From Limnoraphis robusta CS-951 (lineage in GTDB: Bacteria; Cyanobacteriota; Cyanobacteriia; Cyanobacteriales; Microcoleaceae): a stretch of 60,415 bases of DNA. The notes under the pieces are model-generated. The model made no database searches, had not been told where the DNA came from, and worked only from the letters and a program-made list of their open reading frames with translations. Of this stretch, positions 26,782-35,992 are shown piece after piece (position 1 is the stretch's first letter; every line of letters starts with the position of its first letter). The translations under genes were made by a program, and so were the position numbers. Location of the stretch: contig NZ_LATL02000123.1 of assembly GCF_000972705.2 (NCBI RefSeq), forward strand, positions 1 through 60,415, written 5' to 3'.

Positions 26782-27921
26782 ATGAGTTATTTAAAGCTAC
26801 TTGAACCTTTTAAACTGGGAAATTTAGAGCTATCAAATCGAATTGTGATGGCTCCATTAACGCGCAGACGCGCAGGAGAAAATAATGCTCCAACTTCCCT
26901 TAACGCCCTCTATTATGCTCAACGATCTTCTGCGGGATTAATTATTAGTGAAGCGACTCAAATTTCTCCCCAAGGCACAAGCTTACCGCAAACACCAGGA
27001 ATTTATAGCCCAGAACAAATTGCAGGTTGGCAACAGGTTATTCAAGCGGTACACGACAAAGGAGGACGCATTTTTCTGCAATTGTGGCACGGTGGACGCT
27101 GTTCTCATCCGTCCTTGCAACCCAATGGAGAATTGCCCGTTGCTCCCAGTGCGATCGCTCCAACAGAAGAAAAAGCCTTAACTGCAAGCGAAGAAGAAGT
27201 TCCTTTTGTCGTCCCCAGAGCGCTTTTAACAGAAGAAATTCCCGGAATTATTGCCCAATATCGTCAAGGGGCAGAAAATGCCTTGAAAGCGGGGGCTGAT
27301 GGCATCGAAATTCACGGGGCGAGTGGTTATTTACTCGATCAATTTCTACAAGATAATAGCAACAAACGGACGGATGAATATGGCGGAAGCATCGAAAATC
27401 GCGCCCGTTTACTGCTAGAAGTAACCGCCTCTGTAATTGAGGTTTGGGGATCGAATCGTGTCGGCGTGCGTTTGTCTCCGAGTAGCACGTTTCAAGATAT
27501 GAATGACTCCAACCCGGAAGCTTTATTTAACTATGTGGTGACTCAGCTAGAGCGTTTTAAATTGGCTTATCTGCATATTGTAGAACCCCGAATTAAAGGC
27601 AGCCACGATGATTTTACCGAAAAAAAAGTACAGCTTGGCGTTCACCATTTTCGTCCCTTATATAGCGGGACATTGATAACAGCCGGGGGCTATACTCGCG
27701 AAACAGGAGAAGCTATCATTGTTCAGGGTGATGCCGATCTAGTATCATACGGAAGGCTATTTATTGCCAATCCTGATTTACCCAAACGTTTTGCTCTCAA
27801 TGCCCCACTCAATTCCTATCATCGTCCAACGTTTACGGGAGGAGATGAACGGGGGTATATCGATTACCCCTTTTTAGAAGAATCTGAACCCTTGAAATTA
27901 TCCAATTTCTCACTCAAGTAA
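26782..27921 (+). CDS. Old Yellow Enzyme family NADH:flavin oxidoreductase
   Basis: This is a 379-residue FMN-dependent ene-reductase-like TIM barrel. Family elements seen are the start LLEPFKLGNLELSNRIVMAPLTRRR, LWHGGRCSHPS (about 102-111), and IEIHGASGYLLDQFLQDNSNKR followed by TDEYGGSIENR. The substrate-binding pair that is usually His-x-x-Asn or His-x-x-His is here His178 and Ser181; the proton donor Tyr183 is retained. The enzyme would reduce or isomerise an activated C=C. It is followed 8 bases later by the first di-iron hydroxylase gene, so it is part of the same unit. The Ser substitution may mark altered substrate choice. Confidence 0.9.
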   Translation: MSYLKLLEPFKLGNLELSNRIVMAPLTRRRAGENNAPTSLNALYYAQRSSAGLIISEATQISPQGTSLPQTPGIYSPEQIAGWQQVIQAVHDKGGRIFLQLWHGGRCSHPSLQPNGELPVAPSAIAPTEEKALTASEEEVPFVVPRALLTEEIPGIIAQYRQGAENALKAGADGIEIHGASGYLLDQFLQDNSNKRTDEYGGSIENRARLLLEVTASVIEVWGSNRVGVRLSPSSTFQDMNDSNPEALFNYVVTQLERFKLAYLHIVEPRIKGSHDDFTEKKVQLGVHHFRPLYSGTLITAGGYTRETGEAIIVQGDADLVSYGRLFIANPDLPKRFALNAPLNSYHRPTFTGGDERGYIDYPFLEESEPLKLSNFSLK

Positions 27922-27929
27922 GGTGCAGT

Positions 27930-28688
27930 ATGATCGCTCAAACTTTGACAGGATTGTTTGTCTTATTTCTATCGGGAATACTGTTTTGGATCTGGGAAAT
28001 TCAAGATCCACTGCGATCGGTTGAATACCGTTCTCGCTTCCCCAGAGAATTCGGCGCCGCCATGATTTCGGCTGTTTATAGCATTATTCTCGCCTATTTT
28101 TTTGTGGCGCTGGTCAAACTAACAATCTCTCCATCCCTGATGGATTTTATGGGTTGGACTGGCTTATTATCTCTGCCTTTATGGGTGCGGTTATTGATTG
28201 CTTATTTGTTAAAAGATTTCAGTTTTTATGTCACCCATTGGATTAAACACGCTAATAATACCCTGTGGTTAACCCATAATTGGCACCATTCTATCGATCA
28301 ACTTTGGTGGCTGGCGGCGCAACGGGAAAGTTTAACAGATGTGCTGCTATTTAAAGTAGGATTTCTCAGCTTTCCCTTGTTGGGTATTCCACCCGAAATT
28401 ATGATTTTTGTTGGAATTCATTACATTATTCACGATAACTGGATTCATCTCAATGTTAAATGGCACTCTTGGATGGGGGTGATTGAGTGGTTTTATGTTA
28501 CTCCTCGCTTTCATTCTGTACACCATACCCAAACGGGTTCACACACCAAAAATTTAGGGGCTTTATTTACTATCTTTGATCGCATTTTTGGTACTTATGT
28601 TGATCCGGAAAAAGTTACACCGGATCAAGTACAATTTGCATCAGGAGATAACGCCGTTGTCACCCTGCGAAAAATTGTTGGGGTGTAG
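27930..28688 (+). CDS. Fatty acid hydroxylase/sterol desaturase family di-iron enzyme, copy 1
   Basis: This is a 252-residue membrane oxygenase. Hydrophobic helices lie at about 5-22, 44-66 and 78-100. The di-iron histidines are complete: HWIKH (103-107), HNWHH (116-120) and HSVHH (195-199), plus accessory His169 and His173. Members hydroxylate or desaturate unactivated C-H bonds. SxtD of the saxitoxin pathway belongs to the same family, though I cannot measure similarity here. It is followed 42 bases later by a paralogue. The size is close to the minimal family core, with no cytochrome b5 domain, so electrons must come from a partner. Confidence 0.85.
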   Translation: MIAQTLTGLFVLFLSGILFWIWEIQDPLRSVEYRSRFPREFGAAMISAVYSIILAYFFVALVKLTISPSLMDFMGWTGLLSLPLWVRLLIAYLLKDFSFYVTHWIKHANNTLWLTHNWHHSIDQLWWLAAQRESLTDVLLFKVGFLSFPLLGIPPEIMIFVGIHYIIHDNWIHLNVKWHSWMGVIEWFYVTPRFHSVHHTQTGSHTKNLGALFTIFDRIFGTYVDPEKVTPDQVQFASGDNAVVTLRKIVGV

Positions 28689-28730
28689 CTGAATTGAGCA
28701 TGAATTAACAAACCAATCAATTAGACAAAA

Positions 28731-29483
28731 ATGATTACACAAATCATAATCGGATGGTTAGCCACTTTTGTTACAGGTGCGCTGGTCTGGATACTTTTAG
28801 AAAAACCCGATCCTCTCCGGGAAATCAAATATGCAGAGGTATTTGTCAAAGACTTTGGGGCGGCGCTGATCTCGATTTTCTTTACCATCATTATTTCCTA
28901 TGTCTATGCCGATCTGATCAAGCTGTTAATTCCGGCCTCATTCAAGGAATTATTGGGCGGGTTTGGAGTGCTGTCCTTGCCGATCTGGGTGCGGTTAATT
29001 TTAGCGTATTTCATCAAAGATTTTTGGTATTATGTTTGTCATTGGTGGATGCACCATAACAAATATCTTTGGCAAACTCATTTATGGCATCATTCCATTC
29101 AACAATTATGGTGGCTTGCCGCTCAAAGAACCAGTTTTACCAGTCGATTTTTGTTTCAAGTCGGATTTATTGCTTTTCCACTTCTCTCAATTCCGCCAGA
29201 GGTGATGTTTTATGTTGGCTTGCTCGGAGCTTTGCATGAAAATTGGACTCATTCTAACGTTCAATGGCGTTCTTGGATGGGAATATTAGAGTGGATTTTT
29301 GTGACACCTCGCTATCACAGTCTACATCATACCCAAATTGGAGCTTATAACATGGGTAGCTATTTCACAATTTTTGATCATCTATTTGGAACTTATATTA
29401 ATCCAGATTCTCTTGACCCCAATCAGCAGATTTTTGGAGTGGTTGAGCAACCGATAACCTGGCAAAAAGTTGTTGGGATTTAG
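28731..29483 (+). CDS. Fatty acid hydroxylase/sterol desaturase family di-iron enzyme, copy 2
   Basis: This 250-residue paralogue of the preceding gene has the same layout and histidine clusters (HWWMHH, HLWHH, HSLHH). Many segments match between the two, for example QLWWLAAQR and PLWVRL/PIWVRL, so a tandem duplication is likely. Differences concentrate at the N-terminus and in the loop after the second His box. The two may act on successive or alternative positions, or form a heteromer. It ends about 40 bases before an aldo/keto reductase gene in the same direction. Confidence 0.85.
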   Translation: MITQIIIGWLATFVTGALVWILLEKPDPLREIKYAEVFVKDFGAALISIFFTIIISYVYADLIKLLIPASFKELLGGFGVLSLPIWVRLILAYFIKDFWYYVCHWWMHHNKYLWQTHLWHHSIQQLWWLAAQRTSFTSRFLFQVGFIAFPLLSIPPEVMFYVGLLGALHENWTHSNVQWRSWMGILEWIFVTPRYHSLHHTQIGAYNMGSYFTIFDHLFGTYINPDSLDPNQQIFGVVEQPITWQKVVGI

Positions 29484-29526
29484 CATCGGTATGAATTGAG
29501 TTAAGCGAACAGGGGGAAGAAATCTC

Positions 29527-30573
29527 ATGCAATATAAACAACTCGGTGATAGTGACTTGTTGGTTTCCGAATTGTGTTTGGGAACGATGAATTATGGCGA
29601 TCAAAATACCTTGGAAGAGGCGGAAAAACAACTCGATTATGCCGTCGATCAAGGCATTAATTTTATCGATACCGCAGAAATGTATCCCGCCCCTACCCGT
29701 GCCGAAACCCAAGGTAAAACCGAGGAATACATCGGTCATTGGTTGAGCAAACAGCGACGAGATCAATTAATTATTGGTACGAAAGTATCCGGCCCATCGG
29801 GAGATAAAACTTTACCAATTACTTGGATTCGAGATGGCAGTCGAATTGATCGCCAGAACATTCAGGAAGCCGTAGAGGGGAGTCTCCGACGTCTACAAAC
29901 GGACTATATTGATCTCTATCAAATTCATTGGCCGGATCGTTACGTTCCTTTATTTGGCGCTCCCGATTATGATCCTCGTTATCAGCGAGAAACCGTACCG
30001 ATTTTAGAGCAGTTAGAAGCCTTTGCAGATTTAGTGAAAGCGGGTAAAATTCGCTATTTGGGTGTGAGTAATGAAACGCCTTGGGGATTGTGTGAATTTT
30101 GTCATTTAGCCAAACAGTTTGGATTGCCGAAAATTGTCTCTATTCAGAATGCTTTTAATTTAACCAATCGAGTCTTTCAAATTCATTTAGCAGAAGCCTG
30201 TCATTTTCATAACGTTGGATTAATTGCCTATAGTACCCTGGCTTTTGGGCATCTATCGGGTAAATATCTCTCCCAAACTCCCGCAGGTTCTAGATTAGAT
30301 TTGTTCCCCGGATTTGACAGACGCTATCACAAACCCTATTTTCAAGAAGCAGTTAAAGCTTATGTAGAAATTGCTCATCAATATGGTTTAACTCCTGTAC
30401 AGTTGGCGTTAGGATTTGTGCGATCGCGCTGGTTTGTGACCAGTACAATTATTGGGGCTTCAACAATCGAACAGCTAAAAGAAAATATAAGTTGTGTCAA
30501 CCTAGAATTAGACTCAGAAATTTTGGCAGAAATCGATAAAGTTCACGCCCGTTATCCCAACCCAACGCCCTAA
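29527..30573 (+). CDS. Aldo/keto reductase (Tas-like)
   Basis: This is a 348-residue NADPH-dependent carbonyl reductase of the AKR superfamily. The catalytic tetrad is intact: Asp48 and Tyr53 (DTAEMYP), Lys86 (GTKVSGP) and His134 (QIHWPDRY). The cofactor motif GASTIEQLKENI is present near the C-terminus. A 20-base gap with GGGGGAAG sits before the ATG, a good ribosome-binding site. The extended 90-110 loop and overall pattern match the Tas subgroup. In this locus it would reduce a ketone or aldehyde intermediate, possibly one made by the hydroxylases; the direction of reaction is inferred. Confidence 0.9.
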   Translation: MQYKQLGDSDLLVSELCLGTMNYGDQNTLEEAEKQLDYAVDQGINFIDTAEMYPAPTRAETQGKTEEYIGHWLSKQRRDQLIIGTKVSGPSGDKTLPITWIRDGSRIDRQNIQEAVEGSLRRLQTDYIDLYQIHWPDRYVPLFGAPDYDPRYQRETVPILEQLEAFADLVKAGKIRYLGVSNETPWGLCEFCHLAKQFGLPKIVSIQNAFNLTNRVFQIHLAEACHFHNVGLIAYSTLAFGHLSGKYLSQTPAGSRLDLFPGFDRRYHKPYFQEAVKAYVEIAHQYGLTPVQLALGFVRSRWFVTSTIIGASTIEQLKENISCVNLELDSEILAEIDKVHARYPNPTP

Positions 30574-30635
30574 TAGTTATCAGGTTTCAGTCGCTCGTTT
30601 GGAGTTAAAAATGAATGAAGTTTAAGGAAAATACA

Positions 30636-31727
30636 ATGGAAATACTCAAGATTCCCGCAGCTTGGAAAGGGGATGAGCTACTTAATTCTCAATACTGGAA
30701 TTACCAACTCAGTTCCCTAGAAATTGGAGAAATTGAAGCGGCGATTCATGCTCTCAAATCCTCTAGTAATTCTCCCCTTGAATTTCCTCAACTCAAAAAA
30801 ACCTTAGAAGCGGTTTCAGAAGAATTAGAAAATGGAAAAGGAGCCGTTCTTTTAAAAGGGTTTCCCGTCGATCAATATTCAGAAGAAGAACTCGCAGAGG
30901 TTTACCTAACACTGTGTAAACAAATGGGGATTCCAATTCGACAATCCAATTCAAACTTTGATTCTCCCTCTCGGGAAAAAACTCAATTTATTACCTCTAT
31001 CCGAGCAGAGGCGGATTCATCTAAGGATGGTAAACAGTCTAATGATGCTTACAAACTTCACACAGATCGTTATGATGTGCTGAGTTTATTGTGTGTTAGA
31101 CAAGCAAGAATAGGTGGAGAAAATCGTTTGGCAAGTGCCGTTACGATCGCCAACGAAATGCTTCAATCTCATCCAGAAATTGCCGAAGCATTATTTCAAG
31201 GGATGCCTTGGCTTTTTGAGGGAGAAAAAGGTTGGATCAGTTATCCAATATGGAGTATCCACAAGGGCAAATTTACCACCCAACTTTCTAGTACCTATCC
31301 CCGTTTAAGTCAATTCGTTGAAGGAGCGCCGCGACTGACTGAGAAGCAAAAACAAGGTTTGGATTTAATACAAGCAATTGGGAGTAAAATGGGGGTAACG
31401 CTAACCTTAGAACCGGGAGATTGGCTGATGGTGAATAATCATATTGTTTATCATGCCCGTTCTTCTTGGAAAATTGAGTCAGGGGAATACGATCGCTTAC
31501 TTCTAAGGGTTTGTTTTTCTCCGCTTAATAGTCGAGAATTGCCGAACACGGATACTTTTAAAAGCATCTGGGGATCTGTAGAAGCAGGAAAACCTAGAGG
31601 GGGATTTTTGCCTAATCATAAGCTTCCGCCAGACCAAGCGATTAATGAACCGTTATCGGAAACAGAATCTTATTGGTTGGATCGATACCTGAAAGTTAGA
31701 TGGGTAGGAATAGAAGCAAAAAAATGA
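30636..31727 (+). CDS. Fe(II)/2-oxoglutarate oxygenase, TauD/clavaminate synthase-like, copy 1
   Basis: The start is set at ATG 30636, preceded by AAGGA 7 bases upstream, because the paralogue starts at the equivalent place (M-x-x-x-x-x-P-A-x-W-K-G-D-E). The 363-residue non-haem iron oxygenase has metal ligands His142 and Asp144 (LHTDRYD) and His273 (VYHARSSW), and a 2-oxoglutarate Arg at 287 or 291. Its general look recalls the clavaminate synthase/arginine- or asparagine-oxygenase branch, some of which hydroxylate free guanidino amino acids. That would fit a pathway starting with an amidinotransferase. Substrate is inferred. Confidence 0.85.
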   Translation: MEILKIPAAWKGDELLNSQYWNYQLSSLEIGEIEAAIHALKSSSNSPLEFPQLKKTLEAVSEELENGKGAVLLKGFPVDQYSEEELAEVYLTLCKQMGIPIRQSNSNFDSPSREKTQFITSIRAEADSSKDGKQSNDAYKLHTDRYDVLSLLCVRQARIGGENRLASAVTIANEMLQSHPEIAEALFQGMPWLFEGEKGWISYPIWSIHKGKFTTQLSSTYPRLSQFVEGAPRLTEKQKQGLDLIQAIGSKMGVTLTLEPGDWLMVNNHIVYHARSSWKIESGEYDRLLLRVCFSPLNSRELPNTDTFKSIWGSVEAGKPRGGFLPNHKLPPDQAINEPLSETESYWLDRYLKVRWVGIEAKK

Positions 31728-31738
31728 AGGAAAATGTG

Positions 31739-32833
31739 ATGAATTTAGTTAATCTTCCAGCCCAGTGGAAAGGTGATGAAATCACCAATTATCCCTACTG
31801 GAATTATCGATTGACTCCAGAAGAAGTCGCCGAAATTGACGCGGCAATTCACACTTTAAAAGTCTCTAACAATCAAGGGATTCAGTTTGATCAACTCCGC
31901 CAAACTCTCGCAGGCGTTTCCGAAGAATTGGAAAATGGAACAGGAGCCGTTCTTTTAAAAGGGTTTCCAGTTGATAAATATTCAGAAGAAGAACTCGCAG
32001 AGGTTTACCTAATACTGTGCAAACAGATGGGTATGCCCGTGAGAGAATCCAATTCAGACTTTGATTCGCCCTCTCGGGAAACTAGACAATTTATTACCTA
32101 TATTAGAGCAGAAGCTCCAGATTCATCTCAGGAAGGGAAACAATCCAATGATGCTTTTAAGTTTCATTGCGATCGCTGTGATCTTAATAGTTTACTCTGC
32201 GTTAGACAAGCCAGAGAAGGGGGCGAAAATCGCTTGGCGAGTGCCATTACCATCTACAATGAAATGCAGCAATCTCATCCCGAAATCGTCCAAGATTTAT
32301 TCAAAGAAATTCCCTTCTTTTTTGAGGGAGAAAATAATTGGATAACTTATCCTTTATGGTGTATTCATAACGGAAAATTCACCACTCAATATTCCAGTGC
32401 TTATGTTCGTTTGAGCCAATCCATAGCAGGAGCGCCCCGACTCACGGAAAAACAACAGAAAGGTTTGGAACTTTTAGAGGAAATTGGATTGAAAGTAGGA
32501 ATGATGTTCAAGTTAGAACCGGGCGATTGGTTGATTACAAACAATCATGTGACTTATCATGCCCGCTCTTCTTGGAAAATCGAGTCAGGGGAATACGATC
32601 GCTTACTTTTAAGGGTTTGGTTTTCTCCATTTAATAATCGAGAATTGCCCGATACACCTGCATTCAGAGCGATGTGGGGAAATGTAGAAACTGGGAAACC
32701 CAGAGGCGGATTTTTGCCCAATCATCCGACTCCCCCCAACCAATCAATTAAGGAACCTCTATCAGAAACCGAATCTTATTGGCTGGCTCAGTACATGAAA
32801 GGCAGATGGAGAGGAGTAGATCAAATCAAATGA
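31739..32833 (+). CDS. Fe(II)/2-oxoglutarate oxygenase, TauD/clavaminate synthase-like, copy 2
   Basis: This 364-residue tandem paralogue of the previous gene is clearly similar along its entire length. The ATG at 31739 has AAGG 8 bases upstream and aligns with the start of copy 1; an in-frame ATG at 31724 overlaps the previous stop. Metal ligands are His143 and Asp145 (FHCDRCD) and a distal His in TYHARSSW. The H-C-D in place of H-T-D, and the DLNS in place of DVLS after it, are the main differences near the active site. The two copies may catalyse sequential hydroxylations or accept different intermediates. It overlaps the racemase gene by four bases (ATGA). Confidence 0.85.
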   Translation: MNLVNLPAQWKGDEITNYPYWNYRLTPEEVAEIDAAIHTLKVSNNQGIQFDQLRQTLAGVSEELENGTGAVLLKGFPVDKYSEEELAEVYLILCKQMGMPVRESNSDFDSPSRETRQFITYIRAEAPDSSQEGKQSNDAFKFHCDRCDLNSLLCVRQAREGGENRLASAITIYNEMQQSHPEIVQDLFKEIPFFFEGENNWITYPLWCIHNGKFTTQYSSAYVRLSQSIAGAPRLTEKQQKGLELLEEIGLKVGMMFKLEPGDWLITNNHVTYHARSSWKIESGEYDRLLLRVWFSPFNNRELPDTPAFRAMWGNVETGKPRGGFLPNHPTPPNQSIKEPLSETESYWLAQYMKGRWRGVDQIK

Positions 32834-33615
32834 TAGATCAACAAAGAAATCACCGAATTAATTATATCCAAACTTCACCCCATCGTCATTGTTATGGGAT
32901 GGGTTTAGGTATTATTATTCTGGACGAACAATATCCAGGTTTTCCCGGAGATACCCGCAACGCCAGCGCTTATCCGTTTCCCATTCAATATGAAATTGCT
33001 GAAGGTTTAGACGGGAAAGAGTTACTGTTCAAAGCCGATAAAACTCCCTATTTAGAACCGATTCAAAAAGCCGCTAAGAAACTGGAGAAAATGGGCTGTC
33101 GGGCGATCGCGGGGGAATGTGGTTATTTTGCTTACTTTCAAAAAGAAATTGCCGGCTATGTTAATGTTCCCGTTTTTATGTCGAGTTTACTTCAAGTTCC
33201 TTTGGCTCAACAGTTGATCGGGAAGGATAAAGTTGTGGGAATTCTTGTATTCTCAAAAGATGTTTTAACTGTTGCCCATTTAGAAGCGGTTGGAATTCAG
33301 CCCAATAGTAATTATGTGATTGAGGGAATGTTAGAGTCGGGTTGTTGTTCGGAAATCACCAATCTTTATATGTCACCCGATCCCCTATTACGAGGAGCGA
33401 ACTACGACAAAATTGAACAGGAATTAACCGAATTGGCGGTGGATTTTTATCAACGTTATCCTCATATGGGAGCTTTACTTTTAGAATGTTCGGGAACTCC
33501 ACCCTTTGCCCGTGCGATTCAACAAGCGATTAATCTTCCGGTTTTGAGTTGGGGAACTCTATTAGATTATGCCTATTCTGTTGCCGTTCACCGGGACTAC
33601 TACGGGCATATTTAA
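32830..33615 (+). CDS. Aspartate/glutamate racemase superfamily protein
   Basis: The start at ATG 32830 overlaps the previous stop as ATGA; earlier in-frame codons lie inside the upstream gene. The 261-residue protein has the two-domain pattern of Asp/Glu/hydantoin racemases with both catalytic cysteines: Cys97 in AGECGYF and Cys220 in LLECSGTPP. The family includes racemases, maleate isomerase and arylmalonate decarboxylase, so an epimerisation, isomerisation or decarboxylation is possible. The tight coupling to the oxygenases suggests it acts on the same intermediate. Which reaction occurs cannot be told from the sequence. Confidence 0.82.
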   Translation: MIDQQRNHRINYIQTSPHRHCYGMGLGIIILDEQYPGFPGDTRNASAYPFPIQYEIAEGLDGKELLFKADKTPYLEPIQKAAKKLEKMGCRAIAGECGYFAYFQKEIAGYVNVPVFMSSLLQVPLAQQLIGKDKVVGILVFSKDVLTVAHLEAVGIQPNSNYVIEGMLESGCCSEITNLYMSPDPLLRGANYDKIEQELTELAVDFYQRYPHMGALLLECSGTPPFARAIQQAINLPVLSWGTLLDYAYSVAVHRDYYGHI

Positions 33616-33708
33616 TCTTGAATCAGTTCCCCAGAATTCCCGATAGCGAACTTGAGATCTTAGCCTCAGAAAAAACAGTTTAGTTGAAATGAAATCACCC
33701 CTATTTGT

Positions 33709-34677
33709 ATGGAAAACCAACTCAAAAATCTCAATCAGTTATCGGATAAAAGAACTGTTTTTTTACCGTTCGCCTTCCTTTTAACAGCACTGTTTGCCAT
33801 TGGTCTTGCTCCAATTTTTATGAAATTTAGCATAAGCGAGATTAGTCCCAATACGACCATTTTTAATCGCTTTTGGATGGCGAGTCTGGTCTTTGCGGTT
33901 GGAAATGGAATCCGGGCAATTCGCCAACATTTATCTGACAATTCACCCAACGAGCAACAAAAGCTTTATACGCCGAAAAACATAGGGTTGCTGTTATTGG
34001 TTGGTAGTTTATATGCAGCTATTCAACTCCTCTGGGCTTGGTCATTGTCTCGAACAACTGTTGCGAGTTCTGTGACAATTTTACATGGTTTGCGACCCCT
34101 TTTAACGGCACTGGGAGGATGGATTTTATATAAAAATCGCTATGACAGCAAATTTTTAATGGGTATGGCTATTGCCATTATCGGCGCTATCTTGATTGGT
34201 TTTAACGATTTATCAGACTCAATCAATAAATTACAGGGAGATTTATTATCTGTATTCTCTGCAATTTCTTCTGCTTTGGAGTTGCTGATTATGGAACACT
34301 TGATCACCCAATTTTCCGCTCAAACTCTAATGTTTTGGTGTTGTACCATTGGCTCTTTTGTAACAACAATTACCTTGATCATTACAGGCGATCATTTTTT
34401 TCCTGTGTCATGGCTAGGATGGGGGGCTGTTATTTCTTTGGCTCTGGTTTGTCAAGTCATTGGTCAAGGACTAATTACCTATTCTCTTAACTATTTATCA
34501 TCGGGAGTTGTCGCGGTTACGATGCTCCTTGATCCCGTGATTAGCGCTCTTTTTGCTTGGACAATCTTGAGCGAACAATTAAATATTTTAAATGGGGTAT
34601 TTTGTTGTATAGTTTTACTGGGTATATATCTGTCTCTATCGAGCAAATATGCGGTTAAAAGTGAGACACTTTCCTAA
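33709..34677 (+). CDS. EamA/DMT family transporter
   Basis: This 322-residue membrane protein has ten hydrophobic helices in two repeated EamA halves (about 20-165 and 180-310). The half ends carry the family's typical L-x-P-L-x-x-x-x-x-x-W and L-D-P-V-x-x-x-x-x-x-W motifs (LRPLLTALGGW and LDPVISALFAW). It most likely exports a metabolite. The saxitoxin locus also encodes a DMT-family protein (SxtPER), which is a suggestive parallel. It lies in the middle of the biosynthetic genes, same strand. A permease for a precursor is the alternative. Confidence 0.88.
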   Translation: MENQLKNLNQLSDKRTVFLPFAFLLTALFAIGLAPIFMKFSISEISPNTTIFNRFWMASLVFAVGNGIRAIRQHLSDNSPNEQQKLYTPKNIGLLLLVGSLYAAIQLLWAWSLSRTTVASSVTILHGLRPLLTALGGWILYKNRYDSKFLMGMAIAIIGAILIGFNDLSDSINKLQGDLLSVFSAISSALELLIMEHLITQFSAQTLMFWCCTIGSFVTTITLIITGDHFFPVSWLGWGAVISLALVCQVIGQGLITYSLNYLSSGVVAVTMLLDPVISALFAWTILSEQLNILNGVFCCIVLLGIYLSLSSKYAVKSETLS

Positions 34678-34719
34678 TTGATACCCGTTGGCAGTTAGTC
34701 AGAAATTCAGGAGAAATTT

Positions 34720-35862
34720 ATGGTCAAAAATTTTGAACCCTTGTCGGTATCTCAAGAGGGTATTGCGAGTTCCCAACCCAACGGTCAAGCTCACAGCGAC
34801 TTGAAAATGTTGCAGTTGATCAATAGCAATAAAGATACCTTAAAAATGGATGACCTCGTGCTACTTTTGTACGGTCACTCCGCCTTTCAAAATCTGTATG
34901 CTGGCTGTGAACTGGGCGTCTTTGAACTGCTCTGGAAACACCCCGATCTTTCCCAAGCAGAAATTAGTCAAAAGTTACAACTCGCCGACTATCCGACTAA
35001 AGCTTTATTGCTGGGACTAACAGCGTTGAAACTGATTCAAAAAGTTGACGATAAATATCGCAATAGTTTAGTCATTCAAATGCTGTTTTTAGAAAACACT
35101 TGGAAAGAGTTCTACGATGTTGTTCTCTTTGAAGCCAAGATTGTCTATCGCGGTTCGATTGATTATGTAGAATCTTTACATCAGAATAAAAATGTCGGTT
35201 TGCGACAATTCCCCGGTCAAGGGCCAGATTTATATAATCGCTTGCACGAGAATCCCGGACTTGACAAAGTATTCTATAACTTTATGGGATCTTGGTCAAA
35301 ATTAGTGAACCCTTTATTGTTTGAAAAGGTTGATTTTTCTAATTTCAAAACAGTTGTGGATGTCGGAGGGGGAGATGCAACCAATTCCATTGCTTTAGCT
35401 CAGGCTTTCCCCAACGTACAGATTACGTTGATGGATATTCCAGACAGTTGTAAAATTGCTCAAAATCATATCGATCTACATCAATTAACAAACCGAATTC
35501 AAGTGAGGGGAGCGGACATCTTTGTTGATGAATTTCCCCAAAATCAAGATTGTTTTCTGTTTATTCATGTATTAGTCATCTGGTCTTTAGATAAGAATAC
35601 AACATTGCTTCGTCGGGCTTATGAAGCCCTAAAACCGGGAGGTTCCGTCGTTATTTTTAACATGATGACATCCGATGAAGAAGACGGCCCCCTGATGGCC
35701 GCCCTTGATTCATCCTACTTTGTCTCAATTCCGCACGAGGGGGGGATGATTTATTCTTGGAGTGACCATGAACAATGCTTGCGGGATGCGGGATTCACCC
35801 AAATGAAGCGAATTTATTGTGATTTTTGGGCGCCAAGCGGTATTATTGTCGCCACAAAATAG
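34720..35862 (+). CDS. SAM-dependent O-methyltransferase (acetylserotonin/plant-type family)
   Basis: This 380-residue protein has an N-terminal winged-helix dimerisation region (about 45-125, including LLLYGHSAFQNLYAGCELGVFELLWKHP) and a Rossmann methyltransferase domain. The SAM loop is VVDVGGGDATNSIALAQAFP (about 211-230), followed by the acidic LMDIPD. The region near KPGGSVVIFNMM is the usual strand 5. Members methylate hydroxyl groups of small molecules. In the locus it fits O-methylation after hydroxylation. The general-base His of plant-type enzymes could correspond to HVLVIWS or DHEQCL but I cannot be sure. Confidence 0.88.
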   Translation: MVKNFEPLSVSQEGIASSQPNGQAHSDLKMLQLINSNKDTLKMDDLVLLLYGHSAFQNLYAGCELGVFELLWKHPDLSQAEISQKLQLADYPTKALLLGLTALKLIQKVDDKYRNSLVIQMLFLENTWKEFYDVVLFEAKIVYRGSIDYVESLHQNKNVGLRQFPGQGPDLYNRLHENPGLDKVFYNFMGSWSKLVNPLLFEKVDFSNFKTVVDVGGGDATNSIALAQAFPNVQITLMDIPDSCKIAQNHIDLHQLTNRIQVRGADIFVDEFPQNQDCFLFIHVLVIWSLDKNTTLLRRAYEALKPGGSVVIFNMMTSDEEDGPLMAALDSSYFVSIPHEGGMIYSWSDHEQCLRDAGFTQMKRIYCDFWAPSGIIVATK

Positions 35863-35992
35863 TCTTGGACTGTTTGAACGTTTAGCTGAAGCTAAACTAA
35901 TTTAGGGAATGTTTTCCGATTGATGAGAGGCGATACATCTAACGATAAAAACATTCCTCCTTTTCCAAATATTGACTCATTAAAGTTGGCTT

